Shown here: positions 1-7,833 of the stretch, piece after piece | Numbering within the stretch: position 1 is the first letter of the stretch | Layout: each line of letters opens with the position of its first letter | Assembly: GCA_003565555.1 (NCBI GenBank) | Contig: PXBH01000045.1 | Location: 1-46,979, forward strand | Source of the DNA: Cryomorphaceae bacterium | Lineage (GTDB): Bacteria; Bacteroidota; Bacteroidia; Flavobacteriales_D; Cryomorphaceae | Direction: 5' to 3' | Length of the DNA stretch: 46,979 nucleotides | Program-made: the position numbers and the translations under genes | The notes under the pieces: generated by a model | The model's input: only the letters and a program-made list of their open reading frames with translations | Told to the model about the DNA's origin: nothing | The model's database searches: none

Positions 1-145
1 CTTCACATTGGGTTTTTTTGTACACCATTGATTTCAATACGAGATAGTCACGAGCGGATGAGAACCGCCGGTTCGAACGGCGAAGCCCTCATACGCACCG
101 CTGAAAGCGGACACTCGCGCATAATCCGCCGGAGCCCTCAAAAAC
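1..145. other. Structured non-coding stretch with a T-arm-like GTTCGAAC palindrome
   Basis: I find no convincing gene here. On the plus strand around 75-91 the sequence folds as CGCCG-GTTCGAA-CGGCG, superficially like a tRNA T-arm, but the invariant G53-C61 pair is missing and no acceptor or anticodon arm can be built. A short minus-strand reading frame crosses it and ends in a GGSHPLVTIS-like peptide. From memory, unverified, such peptides recur in Bacteroidota as translations of a dispersed non-coding sequence. It could be the edge of a repeat or of an RNA-like element extending out of the window to the left. Confidence 0.35.
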
Positions 146-176
146 AAAACCCGACGCAGAGGATGCATCGGGTTTT
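146..176 (-). terminator. Intrinsic terminator downstream of the membrane protein gene
   Basis: The inverted repeat pairs AAAACCCGA (146-154) with TCGGGTTTT (168-176), and a further GCA/TGC pairing lies inside after one mismatch. On the minus strand it is followed by TTTTG-TTTTT-like sequence. It lies about 80 bases past the stop codon of the minus-strand gene at 256-897, so it most likely ends that transcript. The A-run on the other side could make it bidirectional. Confidence 0.75.
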
Positions 177-255
177 CATGGTATTGTTGGTTTTGAAAGT
201 AATTTTTCACCGCGGGGCGGTAAATCATTTGCCGGACTTCGCCGTCCGAGGAGGG

Positions 256-897
256 TTACCGGTTCTTCGAAACTTGGCGGAAAGCCGCATAAAGAATACA
301 CTGGATCAGGGGTGTGGCAAATAGGATTCCGATACCCAGAGCCAGAGCGCCCGCCAGTGCGATCAGGATATTCACGATGGCCAGCCCGAAAAAGCTCCAC
401 CAGTTTTGAGTGACCGCCTTCCTGCAGAGCTCCATCGCTTTCCAAAAGCCGATTTCGTGGTAGAAATACACGAAGGGAATAGCGATGAGGTAGGCCACGG
501 CGAGGTAGATGCCCGGAATGACCAACAATATGATACCGACGGCAATCAGAACACCCGACACGATGGAGTACAGCATGAGCGGCAGAAAACGGTCAAATCC
601 CTTGAAAAAGGTGCCGAATTCTATCTCCTCCTTGCTTTGAATCTTGTGGGCCGCGATAATAAAGCCCGCATTCAGCGGTCCCGCCAAAATGACTGTGGCG
701 AGCGGGATCACCGCGGAAGCAATACCGATGATCAATACCACTACCGTGTACCCCACAAAGAGCCACAGCTCCTTCTTAAACATGTCAAAGCCTTCGCTGA
801 CGGCCAGACCGACGTCGAAGTTGTATCCGTTTTCGAGAATTTCCTCGGGCCTGCGCCATGCGTCGGGCTGAGATTCCGGAGTGTCCAGTATTTCCAT
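256..897 (-). CDS. Multi-pass inner-membrane protein of unknown function
   Basis: 213 residues starting at an ATG. About 40 polar N-terminal residues are followed by three long hydrophobic blocks, near residues 45-85, 107-148 and 168-208. Each block is long enough for two membrane crossings, so about six segments with short polar links are expected. The pattern of paired hydrophobic segments with Gly/Pro turns (LLVIPGIYLAVAY in block 2) resembles the membrane domain common in small uncharacterised Bacteroidota proteins (DUF4013 or glycerophosphodiesterase membrane domain-like). No catalytic motif is seen. It stands alone: the upstream gap is over 400 bases and a terminator follows. Function is not assigned. 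Confidence 0.8.
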   Translation of the reverse strand: MEILDTPESQPDAWRRPEEILENGYNFDVGLAVSEGFDMFKKELWLFVGYTVVVLIIGIASAVIPLATVILAGPLNAGFIIAAHKIQSKEEIEFGTFFKGFDRFLPLMLYSIVSGVLIAVGIILLVIPGIYLAVAYLIAIPFVYFYHEIGFWKAMELCRKAVTQNWWSFFGLAIVNILIALAGALALGIGILFATPLIQCILYAAFRQVSKNR

Positions 898-1306
898 GTT
901 GCTGTGCGGTTTAAGTTTTTATGACAAGGTTCACCGTTCACCTGCCTCATTGCGCGGCCCTTCTCGGCTGCTCACCGCAGCGGGCGTGTACTCACGGCCT
1001 TGACCTGAAAGCAGACGCGGCAATTAAGCGAAAATCTGCGAATCCGACGCGGGTTCGGAAATTTTTTCCGAGAGGTAAAGAGCCCATGCCTCAGAAATAC
1101 TGCTTTGAACTAATGATAATCAAGACAATGAAGGAAGGTCAGTGGGTTCGTTGATGCATTCTCTTCGCAAAAGCACTACGGCGCAATAACCGGACAAACA
1201 ACCAAGGCACCCGAGAGGGGCAAAAAAGGCCGGAAATTGAGCAAAGCGGGTACAAGTCCGTAGGCAATAAAAAACCCCTGAAGCATGTACTTCAGGGGTT
1301 TGCCTG
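898..1306. other. Gene-free gap of 409 bases between the membrane protein and tRNA-Arg
   Basis: I see no credible coding frame; the one short plus-strand frame (921-1154) has no family-like features. A small hairpin, CGGAAA (1056-1061) pairing with TTTCCG (1065-1070), lies in the middle. The tRNA terminator occupies the right end. The promoter of the minus-strand membrane protein should lie near 898-960, but no TAnnTTTG box is visible there. No known RNA family was recognised. Confidence 0.5.
1272..1301 (-). terminator. Intrinsic terminator of tRNA-Arg
   Basis: A perfect 12-base-pair stem, AAACCCCTGAAG (1272-1283) with CTTCAGGGGTTT (1290-1301), encloses a six-base loop. Read on the minus strand it runs into a T-rich tail (TTTTTTATT). 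It begins six bases beyond the 3' end of the tRNA, so it is the tRNA's own terminator. Confidence 0.9.
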
Positions 1307-1380
1307 TGACCCGGGAGGGATTCGAACCCCCAACCGTCAGAGCCGAAATCTGATATTCTATCCAGTTGAACTACCGGGCC
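1307..1380 (-). tRNA. tRNA-Arg, anticodon TCG
   Basis: 74 nucleotides. The acceptor stem pairs GGCCCGG (5') with CCGGGTC (3'), including one G-T pair, followed by discriminator A; CCA is not encoded. The anticodon stem TCAGA/TCTGA carries the loop TTTCGGC, giving anticodon TCG, which reads CGA. The T-arm is GGGGG-TTCGAAT-CCCTC with the canonical G53-C61 pair. It is a single tRNA, not part of an rRNA or tRNA cluster, and is bracketed by its own -7 box and terminator. Confidence 0.97.
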
Positions 1381-1393
1381 GCTCGCAGTGCTG

Positions 1394-1401
1394 CAAAGGT
1401 A
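1394..1401 (-). promoter_or_regulatory. Bacteroidota -7 box for tRNA-Arg (TACCTTTG)
   Basis: On the minus strand TACCTTTG matches the Bacteroidota housekeeping consensus TAnnTTTG. The box ends 13 bases before the mature 5' end of the tRNA, which leaves a short 5' leader for RNase P. No clear TTTG -33 element is visible 19-21 bases further upstream. Confidence 0.65.
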
Positions 1402-1549
1402 AAAGGTTTTCCGATACCTGCGTGCTCATATTCGGCTTGTGCAACACCTTTTACAAAAGCCTCGGAAATTTTCAGGGCACCTGTCGCAGTTTTATATCAT
1501 TTCCCGTTATTTTGCGTTAATTCTTCGTCACTACAATTACCCCTATACT

Positions 1550-3850
1550 TTGATCCGCACTTTAGTCTTTGCTCTGCTCGTTTTTTTCGGCGGGGTGCCT
1601 TGTGTCGGGCAGAACGCCTTAGGGTCTTGGACGGCCATGCTCAACTACACGCGTGCGACAGACCTCGCATTGCTCAATGAGGAGGTCTATGTCGCTACCG
1701 AGAGCGGTGTCTTTATTTACGACAAGCGCGACAACAGTACGCGCACCCTCACCAAGGTCAACGGCCTTTCCGACGTAGGTATCGTCTCCGTTACTGCCGC
1801 TCCCGCTCACGGCATCGTCTTGGTGGGGTATCGAAACGGTAACCTCGACATTATTCGCGGCCGTGAGATCACCAATTTCAGAGACATCAGAAACAGCACC
1901 CTTCAGGGTGACAAGGCCATTCGACATGTCGAGCCGGGACCGCAGTTTATATACATTTCTACGGGCTTGGGCATCCATGCTTTCGATCCTGAGCGGAGGG
2001 AAGTGCGCAATACGTACCGAATTACGGCAACCGAAGATGTGTCCGTAAATACCGTCTCGGTGCAAAACGACACCATCTGTGCGGCCACGGATGCCGGCCT
2101 TTATCTGGCATCGCTCAACGATGACCTGACGATTTTTTCCAATTGGCACATCGACCTCAGCACGCCGGATCCCTTCGGCAATGTGCGCCACTGCGTGCTC
2201 TCCGGCGGAAATAAGGTGGGCAACTTCCCTGACGCCTCCCCGCCGGGCCTCTATGCGGGCCGCCCTGACGGCACCTGGGAATCGCTACTTGCCGCCTCCG
2301 ACATCGGCGACTTGCGGCGCACACCGGGCGGGGTGATTCTCAGTACAACGGGTTCCGTGCAGCGCCGCGGGCCGGGAGGGGAGGGAGTCACGGCCAATTT
2401 CACCGCCTACAACGGAATAACTGCACGGCCCAATGCATCCCTCTCCGATGATGCGGGGATTATTTGGTCTGCAGACAATGACAACGGCTTGGTGCGTCGC
2501 GACGAATCCTCGGCATTCGAGTTTATTGCACCGGACGGCCCCGGATCGAACGGTTGCTTTCGGCTTACCCTTGCTCAGGGAGAACTCTGGGTGGCGTCCG
2601 GCGCACCCCAAAGGCCCGGGGTGTGGCGTAACGGCTACCGCAGAGACGGATATTACAAATACAGCGGAGGGCGCTGGACCAACTTTACCCGAGATGTCAT
2701 GCCCATTTTCGACGATGAACTCTTTTTCGACATCCCCGAGGTCTTCCGGTTTCCCGGAAATGAAGAGCGCCTCATGGTGGGCTCGTGGTACAGCGGAGCC
2801 ATCGAGGTGAATGACGGAGAAGTTACAGCGCACTTTAACGAGGAAAACAGCAGCCTTACCGGTTCTGATTACACCAGAAGCGACGGGAAGGAGTGGATCG
2901 CCGCCTCGGGATTCAGCATGGACGACAACGGCGATCTGTGGATGGTCACCGTGCGCTCTGACAATCCGCTCTCCGTGTACCGAAGCGACGGCACTTGGCA
3001 AAACTTCCCGATCAATACCACCCGCAGCGATGCCTGCATCGGCCAAACCATTACCCGCGACGGGAACCATTGGATTGCGGTCAACAGGCAGGGCATCCGT
3101 GTCTTTGACCCGGAAGGCGAAAATACCCGAACCCTGATCGCACAAACGGGCAACGGAGGCCTGCCCTCCAATGAGGTGTATGCCGTAACCGAAGATTTGG
3201 ACGGCACGGTATGGGTGGGCACCGCTGACGGTATCGGGGTATTTTTTTCTCCCTTTGACATTTTCTCCCAAAATCCGAGCGATGCCCGCCCCATCATCGT
3301 AGAGCAAGACGGCATTTTTCAACCCCTTTTCGAGAACCAACTCATCAGCTGTATTACCGTAGACGGCGCCAACAGGAAATGGGTGGGAACCTTCGGCTCG
3401 GGAGTATTTCTGATCTCGGCTGACGGGACAGATGAAATCCACCGCTTCACAGCGTCTAACAGTCCTTTGCTCAGCAATATTATCAACGATGTAGCCGTTG
3501 ATAACGCCACCGGAGAGGTCTACATCGCCACGGAAAACGGACTCATGACATACACTTCGGATGCCACCGCAGGCGGCTTTCAAAATGCGTGCACTACGGT
3601 GTTTCCCAACCCCGTTCGCGAGACCTACAGCGGCCCTGTAACCATACGCGGACTCATGCGCGACACCGAAGTGCGGATCACCGATGTGCGGGGCAACCTG
3701 GTAGCGGCGATCACCTCGGCGGGCGGAACGGCCGTGTGGGACGCCAAGAACCGAAACAATGAGCGCGTGGCTACCGGCGTTTACTTTGCCCTGTCTTCAG
3801 ATCCTGACGGTGAGAGCACCTGTGTCAGCAAAATTTTGGTTATCAAGTAG
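1550..3850 (+). CDS. porZ: Type IX secretion system protein PorZ
   Basis: 766 residues from the TTG chosen here; the frame opens further upstream at 1439. TTG at 1550 gives a classical signal peptide (MIRTLVFALLVFFGGVPC, then VGQ), whereas longer starts bury it. The mature N-terminus (GSW..LNYTRATDLA, then VYVATESGVFIYD) is the PorZ signature, followed by two-component-regulator-like beta-propeller repeats (for example WVGTADGIGVF and WVGTFGSGVFL). The last ~85 residues (VFPNPV...GVYFA...VSKILVIK) are a type A T9SS sorting domain. PorZ is known as a surface protein of the PorU-PorV-PorQ-PorZ attachment complex, which joins T9SS cargo to anionic lipopolysaccharide. recO follows six bases downstream. 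Confidence 0.88.
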   Translation: MIRTLVFALLVFFGGVPCVGQNALGSWTAMLNYTRATDLALLNEEVYVATESGVFIYDKRDNSTRTLTKVNGLSDVGIVSVTAAPAHGIVLVGYRNGNLDIIRGREITNFRDIRNSTLQGDKAIRHVEPGPQFIYISTGLGIHAFDPERREVRNTYRITATEDVSVNTVSVQNDTICAATDAGLYLASLNDDLTIFSNWHIDLSTPDPFGNVRHCVLSGGNKVGNFPDASPPGLYAGRPDGTWESLLAASDIGDLRRTPGGVILSTTGSVQRRGPGGEGVTANFTAYNGITARPNASLSDDAGIIWSADNDNGLVRRDESSAFEFIAPDGPGSNGCFRLTLAQGELWVASGAPQRPGVWRNGYRRDGYYKYSGGRWTNFTRDVMPIFDDELFFDIPEVFRFPGNEERLMVGSWYSGAIEVNDGEVTAHFNEENSSLTGSDYTRSDGKEWIAASGFSMDDNGDLWMVTVRSDNPLSVYRSDGTWQNFPINTTRSDACIGQTITRDGNHWIAVNRQGIRVFDPEGENTRTLIAQTGNGGLPSNEVYAVTEDLDGTVWVGTADGIGVFFSPFDIFSQNPSDARPIIVEQDGIFQPLFENQLISCITVDGANRKWVGTFGSGVFLISADGTDEIHRFTASNSPLLSNIINDVAVDNATGEVYIATENGLMTYTSDATAGGFQNACTTVFPNPVRETYSGPVTIRGLMRDTEVRITDVRGNLVAAITSAGGTAVWDAKNRNNERVATGVYFALSSDPDGESTCVSKILVIK

Positions 3851-3856
3851 CACGAA

Positions 3857-4576
3857 ATGGAGGTCACCACGGAAGGGATTGTCCTTCGCCGCTTGCCTTA
3901 TACCGACAGTGCTTCCATCCTCACGGTGTACACCCGCAAGTTCGGAACTACGGCCTTCATGGCCCGCGGTATTTCCAAAAAAGGCGGTCCCGTGAGCAAA
4001 TCAGCCCTTGCCCCGCTCACGCCGGTGGAGGCGGTCTGCACCTTTAAGGAGAACAGAGAAATGCAAACTTTGCGCGGGCTGCGGGCGCGAAACGGGCTCA
4101 CCTTTTTCGGCGAAAGCCCCCAAAAGGCAGCCGTGGCCATGTTCCTCGCTGAGGTGCTCTTCAAAACACTGCGCGAGGAAGCCCCCGATGAAGAACTCTT
4201 CGACTTCACCGACGGAGCCGTCGCGTACTTCCTCAAGACGCCTTTCGAGGCACATTTTCACTTGGTCTTTCTCATGCACCTCACGCGGTATTTCGGGTTT
4301 TTTCCTTCCGGAAAATACGGGCCCGAATCGCCCTACTTCGACCTCACGGAAGGCAGCTTCACCGATCGGCCGCCGAGGGAAGGAGAGGGGCTCGACCCGG
4401 AACGGGCCGCGGGCTTTTACGGCCTTTGCATGACGCGCTTCGGAGAGAAGCCCTCAGGCTTGGACAATGCCCGTCGCCGCCGACTGCTCGCAGATCTTAT
4501 GCACTACTACCACCTCCATCTCGAGGGTATGGGAAAGATCAAATCCCTGGACGTACTCACCGAAGTGTTTAGCTGA
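3857..4576 (+). CDS. recO: DNA repair protein RecO
   Basis: 239 residues, usual length. RecO loads RecA on SSB-coated single-stranded DNA together with RecR and anneals strands in RecF-pathway repair. The N-terminus (TTEGIVLRRLPYTDSASILTVYT) is the conserved OB-fold start (G-I-V-L...Y-x-E/D-x-S...) and the basic KGG segment fits the DNA-binding loop; the rest is the helical C-terminal domain. The CxxC zinc knuckle of many RecO proteins is absent, as in the E. coli protein. It begins six bases after porZ, so the two are probably co-transcribed, a neighbour pair common in Bacteroidota. Confidence 0.93.
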   Translation: MEVTTEGIVLRRLPYTDSASILTVYTRKFGTTAFMARGISKKGGPVSKSALAPLTPVEAVCTFKENREMQTLRGLRARNGLTFFGESPQKAAVAMFLAEVLFKTLREEAPDEELFDFTDGAVAYFLKTPFEAHFHLVFLMHLTRYFGFFPSGKYGPESPYFDLTEGSFTDRPPREGEGLDPERAAGFYGLCMTRFGEKPSGLDNARRRRLLADLMHYYHLHLEGMGKIKSLDVLTEVFS

Positions 4577-4602
4577 TGCGCGGCGCAAATCCTGCATAAG
4601 GC

Positions 4603-4610
4603 TATCTTTG
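4603..4610 (+). promoter_or_regulatory. -7 box (TATCTTTG) for the S9 peptidase
   Basis: TATCTTTG matches TAnnTTTG exactly and ends 24 bases before the chosen ATG at 4635. Its presence supports that start rather than the longer frame overlapping recO. No -33 TTTG is evident. Confidence 0.6.
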
Positions 4611-4634
4611 CACGAAAACCGAACCCGCACGCTG

Positions 4635-6758
4635 ATGAAGTTCTCCGAAACAATGCCCTTTTTTGCACTGTTTGCGCTTTTCGGCTGCAGCCAAAACACG
4701 GAACCCGACATGCCCCAAACTCCGCAAGCCGCTAAAAAACCCCAAACTTTTGAAAAGCACGGAATCTCGTGGACCGACGATTACTTCTGGCTCAGAGAGC
4801 GTGAGAATGAGGAAGTACTCGACTACCTCCGTGCGGAAAATGACTATACCCGCGCAGCCCTTGCCGATACGGAAGACCTGCAAGATGTGCTCTTCAATGA
4901 AATGAAAGGCCGCATCAAAGAGGATGACGCCTCTGTACCTTATACCTTCAACGGCTACAGCTATTACACGCGATATGAGACCGGAAAAGAATACCCCTTT
5001 CACTGCCGTAAAAAATCGGGAAGCGATGAGGAGGAAATTATGCTCGACGTCAATGAGTTGGCAGCGCCTTATGCCTACTATTCTGCCGCCGGCCTTTCCG
5101 TAAGTGAAAACAACAAGTACCTGGCCTTCGGGGAGGACACCCTGAGCAGACGAATTTACACCCTTCGGTTTAAAGATTTGGAAACAGGTGAGTTTCTTCC
5201 GGACGAAATACCCGGTGTTACGGGGAGCGCCGTCTGGGCGAAGGACCATTCCACGGTATTCTACACCAAAAAGGACCCGGAAACCCTCCGCGCCTTTGAA
5301 ATTTTTCGCCACAAGTTGGGCACACCCGCAGCGTCTGACGTCTCGGTGTACCGAGAAGATGACGACACGTTCTACGCCTATGCCGTGAAATCAAAGTCTC
5401 GGGATATGATCATGATCTCTTGCAAGAGCACCATGACTTCGGAATGGCACTTTTTGCCGGCAGATGAGCCGAACGGCCGATTCAAAGTCATCCAACCGCG
5501 GCTTCGGGGCCTCGAATACGACGCGGAACATTTTGATGACAAATTTTACATTGTGAACAACCGTGACGCACAGAACTTCAAGCTGTCTGCCGCCCCTGTT
5601 TCGGCTCCCGGACTCGAACACTGGAAGGATGTGATTCCGCATCGCACGGACGTGCTTCTGGAGGGGATCGAGGTATTTCGCAACTACCTCGTTACCGATG
5701 AGCGGACCGAGGGCCTCACGCGCATCGTGGTGCGCCCTTGGGATGATGCGGAAGACATCCGTCAAATCATTTTTCCCGACCCGGCATACATGGCCTATAT
5801 TTCGGTAAATCCCGAATTCGACACCGAACTCCTGCGCTACGGCTACACTTCCCTCACTACGCCGAACAGCACCTTCGATTTTAATATGCGCACCCGGGAA
5901 AGCACCTTGCTCAAACAGCAAGAGGTGCTCGGCGGCTTCATTGCCGATGAATATGTATCGGAGCGCATTATGGTGACTGCGCGTGACGGCGCCGAGGTTC
6001 CGGTGAGCCTTGTTTACCGAAAGGGATTTAAAAAAGACGGCACAGGCCCGCTCCTCCTCTACGGATACGGGAGTTACGGAAACTCCATGGACGCATACTT
6101 CAGCGCTGCGCGGCTCAGCCTCCTCGATCGGGGGTTTGCCTTTGCTCTGGCCCATATCCGCGGCGGCGAAGAAATGGGGCGCCACTGGTATGAAGACGGA
6201 AAGCTGCTGAACAAGAAGAAGACCTTCTATGACTTTATCGACTGTGCGGACCACCTCATTGAGCTCGAATACACGAGTCCCGACCGGCTTTTTGCAATGG
6301 GCGGAAGTGCGGGCGGTCTGCTGATGGGTGCCGTGATCAACATGCGTCCCGAACTGTGGAAAGGCGTGGTGGCGCAGGTCCCCTTTGTGGATGTGATCAA
6401 CACCATGCTCGACAAGACCATTCCGCTGACTACGGGCGAATACGACGAGTGGGGAAACCCCGAAGATGAGGTGTATTTCAGGTATATCCAAAGCTACTCG
6501 CCTTATGACAATGTAGGGGAGAAAAACTACCCGAATATGCTGGTGACTACCGGCCTCCACGACTCGCAGGTGCAGTATTGGGAGCCGGCCAAATGGGTGG
6601 CCAAGCTGCGGGATATGAAAACCGATGACAACCTGCTGCTGCTCCACACCGAAATGACTACAGGCCACGGCGGAGCTTCAGGGAGGTTTGCGCGGCTCAA
6701 AGAGGTCGCTATGGAATACGCTTTTCTGCTGATGCTTGCTGAGAAGAGGACAGACTGA
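4635..6758 (+). CDS. Oligopeptidase B-like S9 family serine peptidase, predicted lipoprotein
   Basis: 707 residues. The open frame extends upstream into recO, but the ATG at 4635 lies behind a -7 box and opens with a lipoprotein signal (ALFALFGC, lipid Cys18). The N-terminal WTDDYFWLRERENEEV motif starts the prolyl-oligopeptidase propeller; the C-terminal alpha/beta hydrolase domain carries GGSAGG (nucleophile Ser558), Asp643 in LHDSQVQYWEP and His678 in TGHGG, a complete triad. The QVPFVDVINTML and YDEWGNP stretches are typical of oligopeptidase B, which cleaves short peptides after Lys/Arg. The lipobox suggests a membrane-anchored periplasmic or outer-membrane enzyme. It converges with the next gene, 16 bases away. 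Confidence 0.92.
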   Translation: MKFSETMPFFALFALFGCSQNTEPDMPQTPQAAKKPQTFEKHGISWTDDYFWLRERENEEVLDYLRAENDYTRAALADTEDLQDVLFNEMKGRIKEDDASVPYTFNGYSYYTRYETGKEYPFHCRKKSGSDEEEIMLDVNELAAPYAYYSAAGLSVSENNKYLAFGEDTLSRRIYTLRFKDLETGEFLPDEIPGVTGSAVWAKDHSTVFYTKKDPETLRAFEIFRHKLGTPAASDVSVYREDDDTFYAYAVKSKSRDMIMISCKSTMTSEWHFLPADEPNGRFKVIQPRLRGLEYDAEHFDDKFYIVNNRDAQNFKLSAAPVSAPGLEHWKDVIPHRTDVLLEGIEVFRNYLVTDERTEGLTRIVVRPWDDAEDIRQIIFPDPAYMAYISVNPEFDTELLRYGYTSLTTPNSTFDFNMRTRESTLLKQQEVLGGFIADEYVSERIMVTARDGAEVPVSLVYRKGFKKDGTGPLLLYGYGSYGNSMDAYFSAARLSLLDRGFAFALAHIRGGEEMGRHWYEDGKLLNKKKTFYDFIDCADHLIELEYTSPDRLFAMGGSAGGLLMGAVINMRPELWKGVVAQVPFVDVINTMLDKTIPLTTGEYDEWGNPEDEVYFRYIQSYSPYDNVGEKNYPNMLVTTGLHDSQVQYWEPAKWVAKLRDMKTDDNLLLLHTEMTTGHGGASGRFARLKEVAMEYAFLLMLAEKRTD

Positions 6759-6774
6759 GCGTCCTCAGCCGCGG

Positions 6775-7833
6775 TCAGGAGGTCGGTTTATCCTCGGTAG
6801 TTTCGCTTTCTTGCTCCGCAAAGCGCATATCGTCCAGCACAGCGCGGATTTCACGGATATATTCGCGCTTCTGAAAGTTCGGCGCAAACACGAATCCCGA
6901 TACGCTCACCACGTAGTTTCCGTCGTCGCTTACTGTGGTGAGTGCGGTAAAGGGCCCGCCCATAAAGGCATTTTCAGTGCGCCACAGGCCGTCCGTGAGC
7001 AGGGTATAGCGGTCGTTTTTGTTCACGGCCCGACTGAAGGGCGGGAAGCGGTACTCCGTCGTCATGTATGAGCCCGGGTCGGGGCCCGGAACGTGGGTCC
7101 TGAGCACAGAATCCCGTGCGGCGAGAACCGCGGCCTCGGTCAGGCTTTTTTCCCCTGCATAGGGATAGCGAAACACAAAAAATCCCTGGGTGATGTCGTG
7201 TGCCACATTGCCTTTGTACTTCACGCGCTCCCGTTTGAGCCACACGAAGTTCCGCTTTTCTTTTGCGAGTTCGGTTTCCGTGGGGAAGTTCATTTCCAAT
7301 CCGAATTTCTCACGCACCAAATCATTCATGTCGCGCTCGTTGAATCGGGCGTGCTTCTTTTTCAGCCGGTCGATCTCCGTTTGATCAATGATATCCGCGA
7401 TGCGCGGCAGCTGCGTGCCCACCAACTCAAAAAAGTCTGCGCGGTTGCGGGTCTTCATTGTGAAGACCAATTGATGGCTGCTCCATTTGTCGCGGATTAC
7501 TTTCACCCCTTCTTTCTCCGGGTCGATGTCCTCGCCGATTTCGACCTCCAAGATATTGCGGTGCTGCTTGAGCAGGTCACTCATTTGGTCGAGGCGAAAG
7601 CGCAGAAGGGAAAATCTGGGCTCAGCCTGGGGAAGCAGCGGCACATAGGCCTCTAAAATACTTCGCAGTGTATCGCCTTCAGGGCCGTCCCACAGTTCAT
7701 CGGAGATCACCAGCATTACTTCACCCGAAGCACCGGAGTGGCGCGGCAATCTTCGTTTTTCTTCTTCGTCGCAGCCTCCCGTGAGGATGGTCAGTACCGA
7801 AAAAAGGAAAAAGAGAGCGCTGCGCGAAATCAT
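6775..7833 (-). CDS. DUF4837 family lipoprotein
   Basis: 352 residues from the ATG at 7833, whose first bases overlap the stop of the transglycosylase gene (ATGA), so translation is probably coupled. The N-terminus is a lipoprotein signal (FSVLTILTGGC, lipid Cys21). The body fits DUF4837, a Bacteroidota family: a GEVMLVISDELW start, a charged helical middle (DIDPEKEGVKVIRDKW) and a conserved C-terminal region (YMTTEYRFPPFSRAV; GLWRTENAFMGGPF). The role is unknown; the steady partnership with an MltD-like enzyme suggests an envelope function. A longer upstream frame is only an overlap with the transglycosylase reading frame and is not used. Confidence 0.88.
   Translation of the reverse strand: MISRSALFFLFSVLTILTGGCDEEEKRRLPRHSGASGEVMLVISDELWDGPEGDTLRSILEAYVPLLPQAEPRFSLLRFRLDQMSDLLKQHRNILEVEIGEDIDPEKEGVKVIRDKWSSHQLVFTMKTRNRADFFELVGTQLPRIADIIDQTEIDRLKKKHARFNERDMNDLVREKFGLEMNFPTETELAKEKRNFVWLKRERVKYKGNVAHDITQGFFVFRYPYAGEKSLTEAAVLAARDSVLRTHVPGPDPGSYMTTEYRFPPFSRAVNKNDRYTLLTDGLWRTENAFMGGPFTALTTVSDDGNYVVSVSGFVFAPNFQKREYIREIRAVLDDMRFAEQESETTEDKPTS

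Noticed and set aside
55-110. Possible tRNA from the GGTTCGAA motif
   Set aside because: The G53-C61 pair is absent and no acceptor, D or anticodon arms can be formed.
921-1154. 77-residue open frame in the gap before tRNA-Arg
   Set aside because: No family-like features, no promoter box and unusual residue content; the gap is better left as non-coding.
2285-3583. 432-residue open frame on the minus strand
   Set aside because: Antisense to porZ, which has a signal peptide, propeller repeats and a sorting domain in the other strand.
5391-6668. 425-residue open frame on the minus strand
   Set aside because: Antisense to the S9 peptidase, across its catalytic residues; no recognisable motif.
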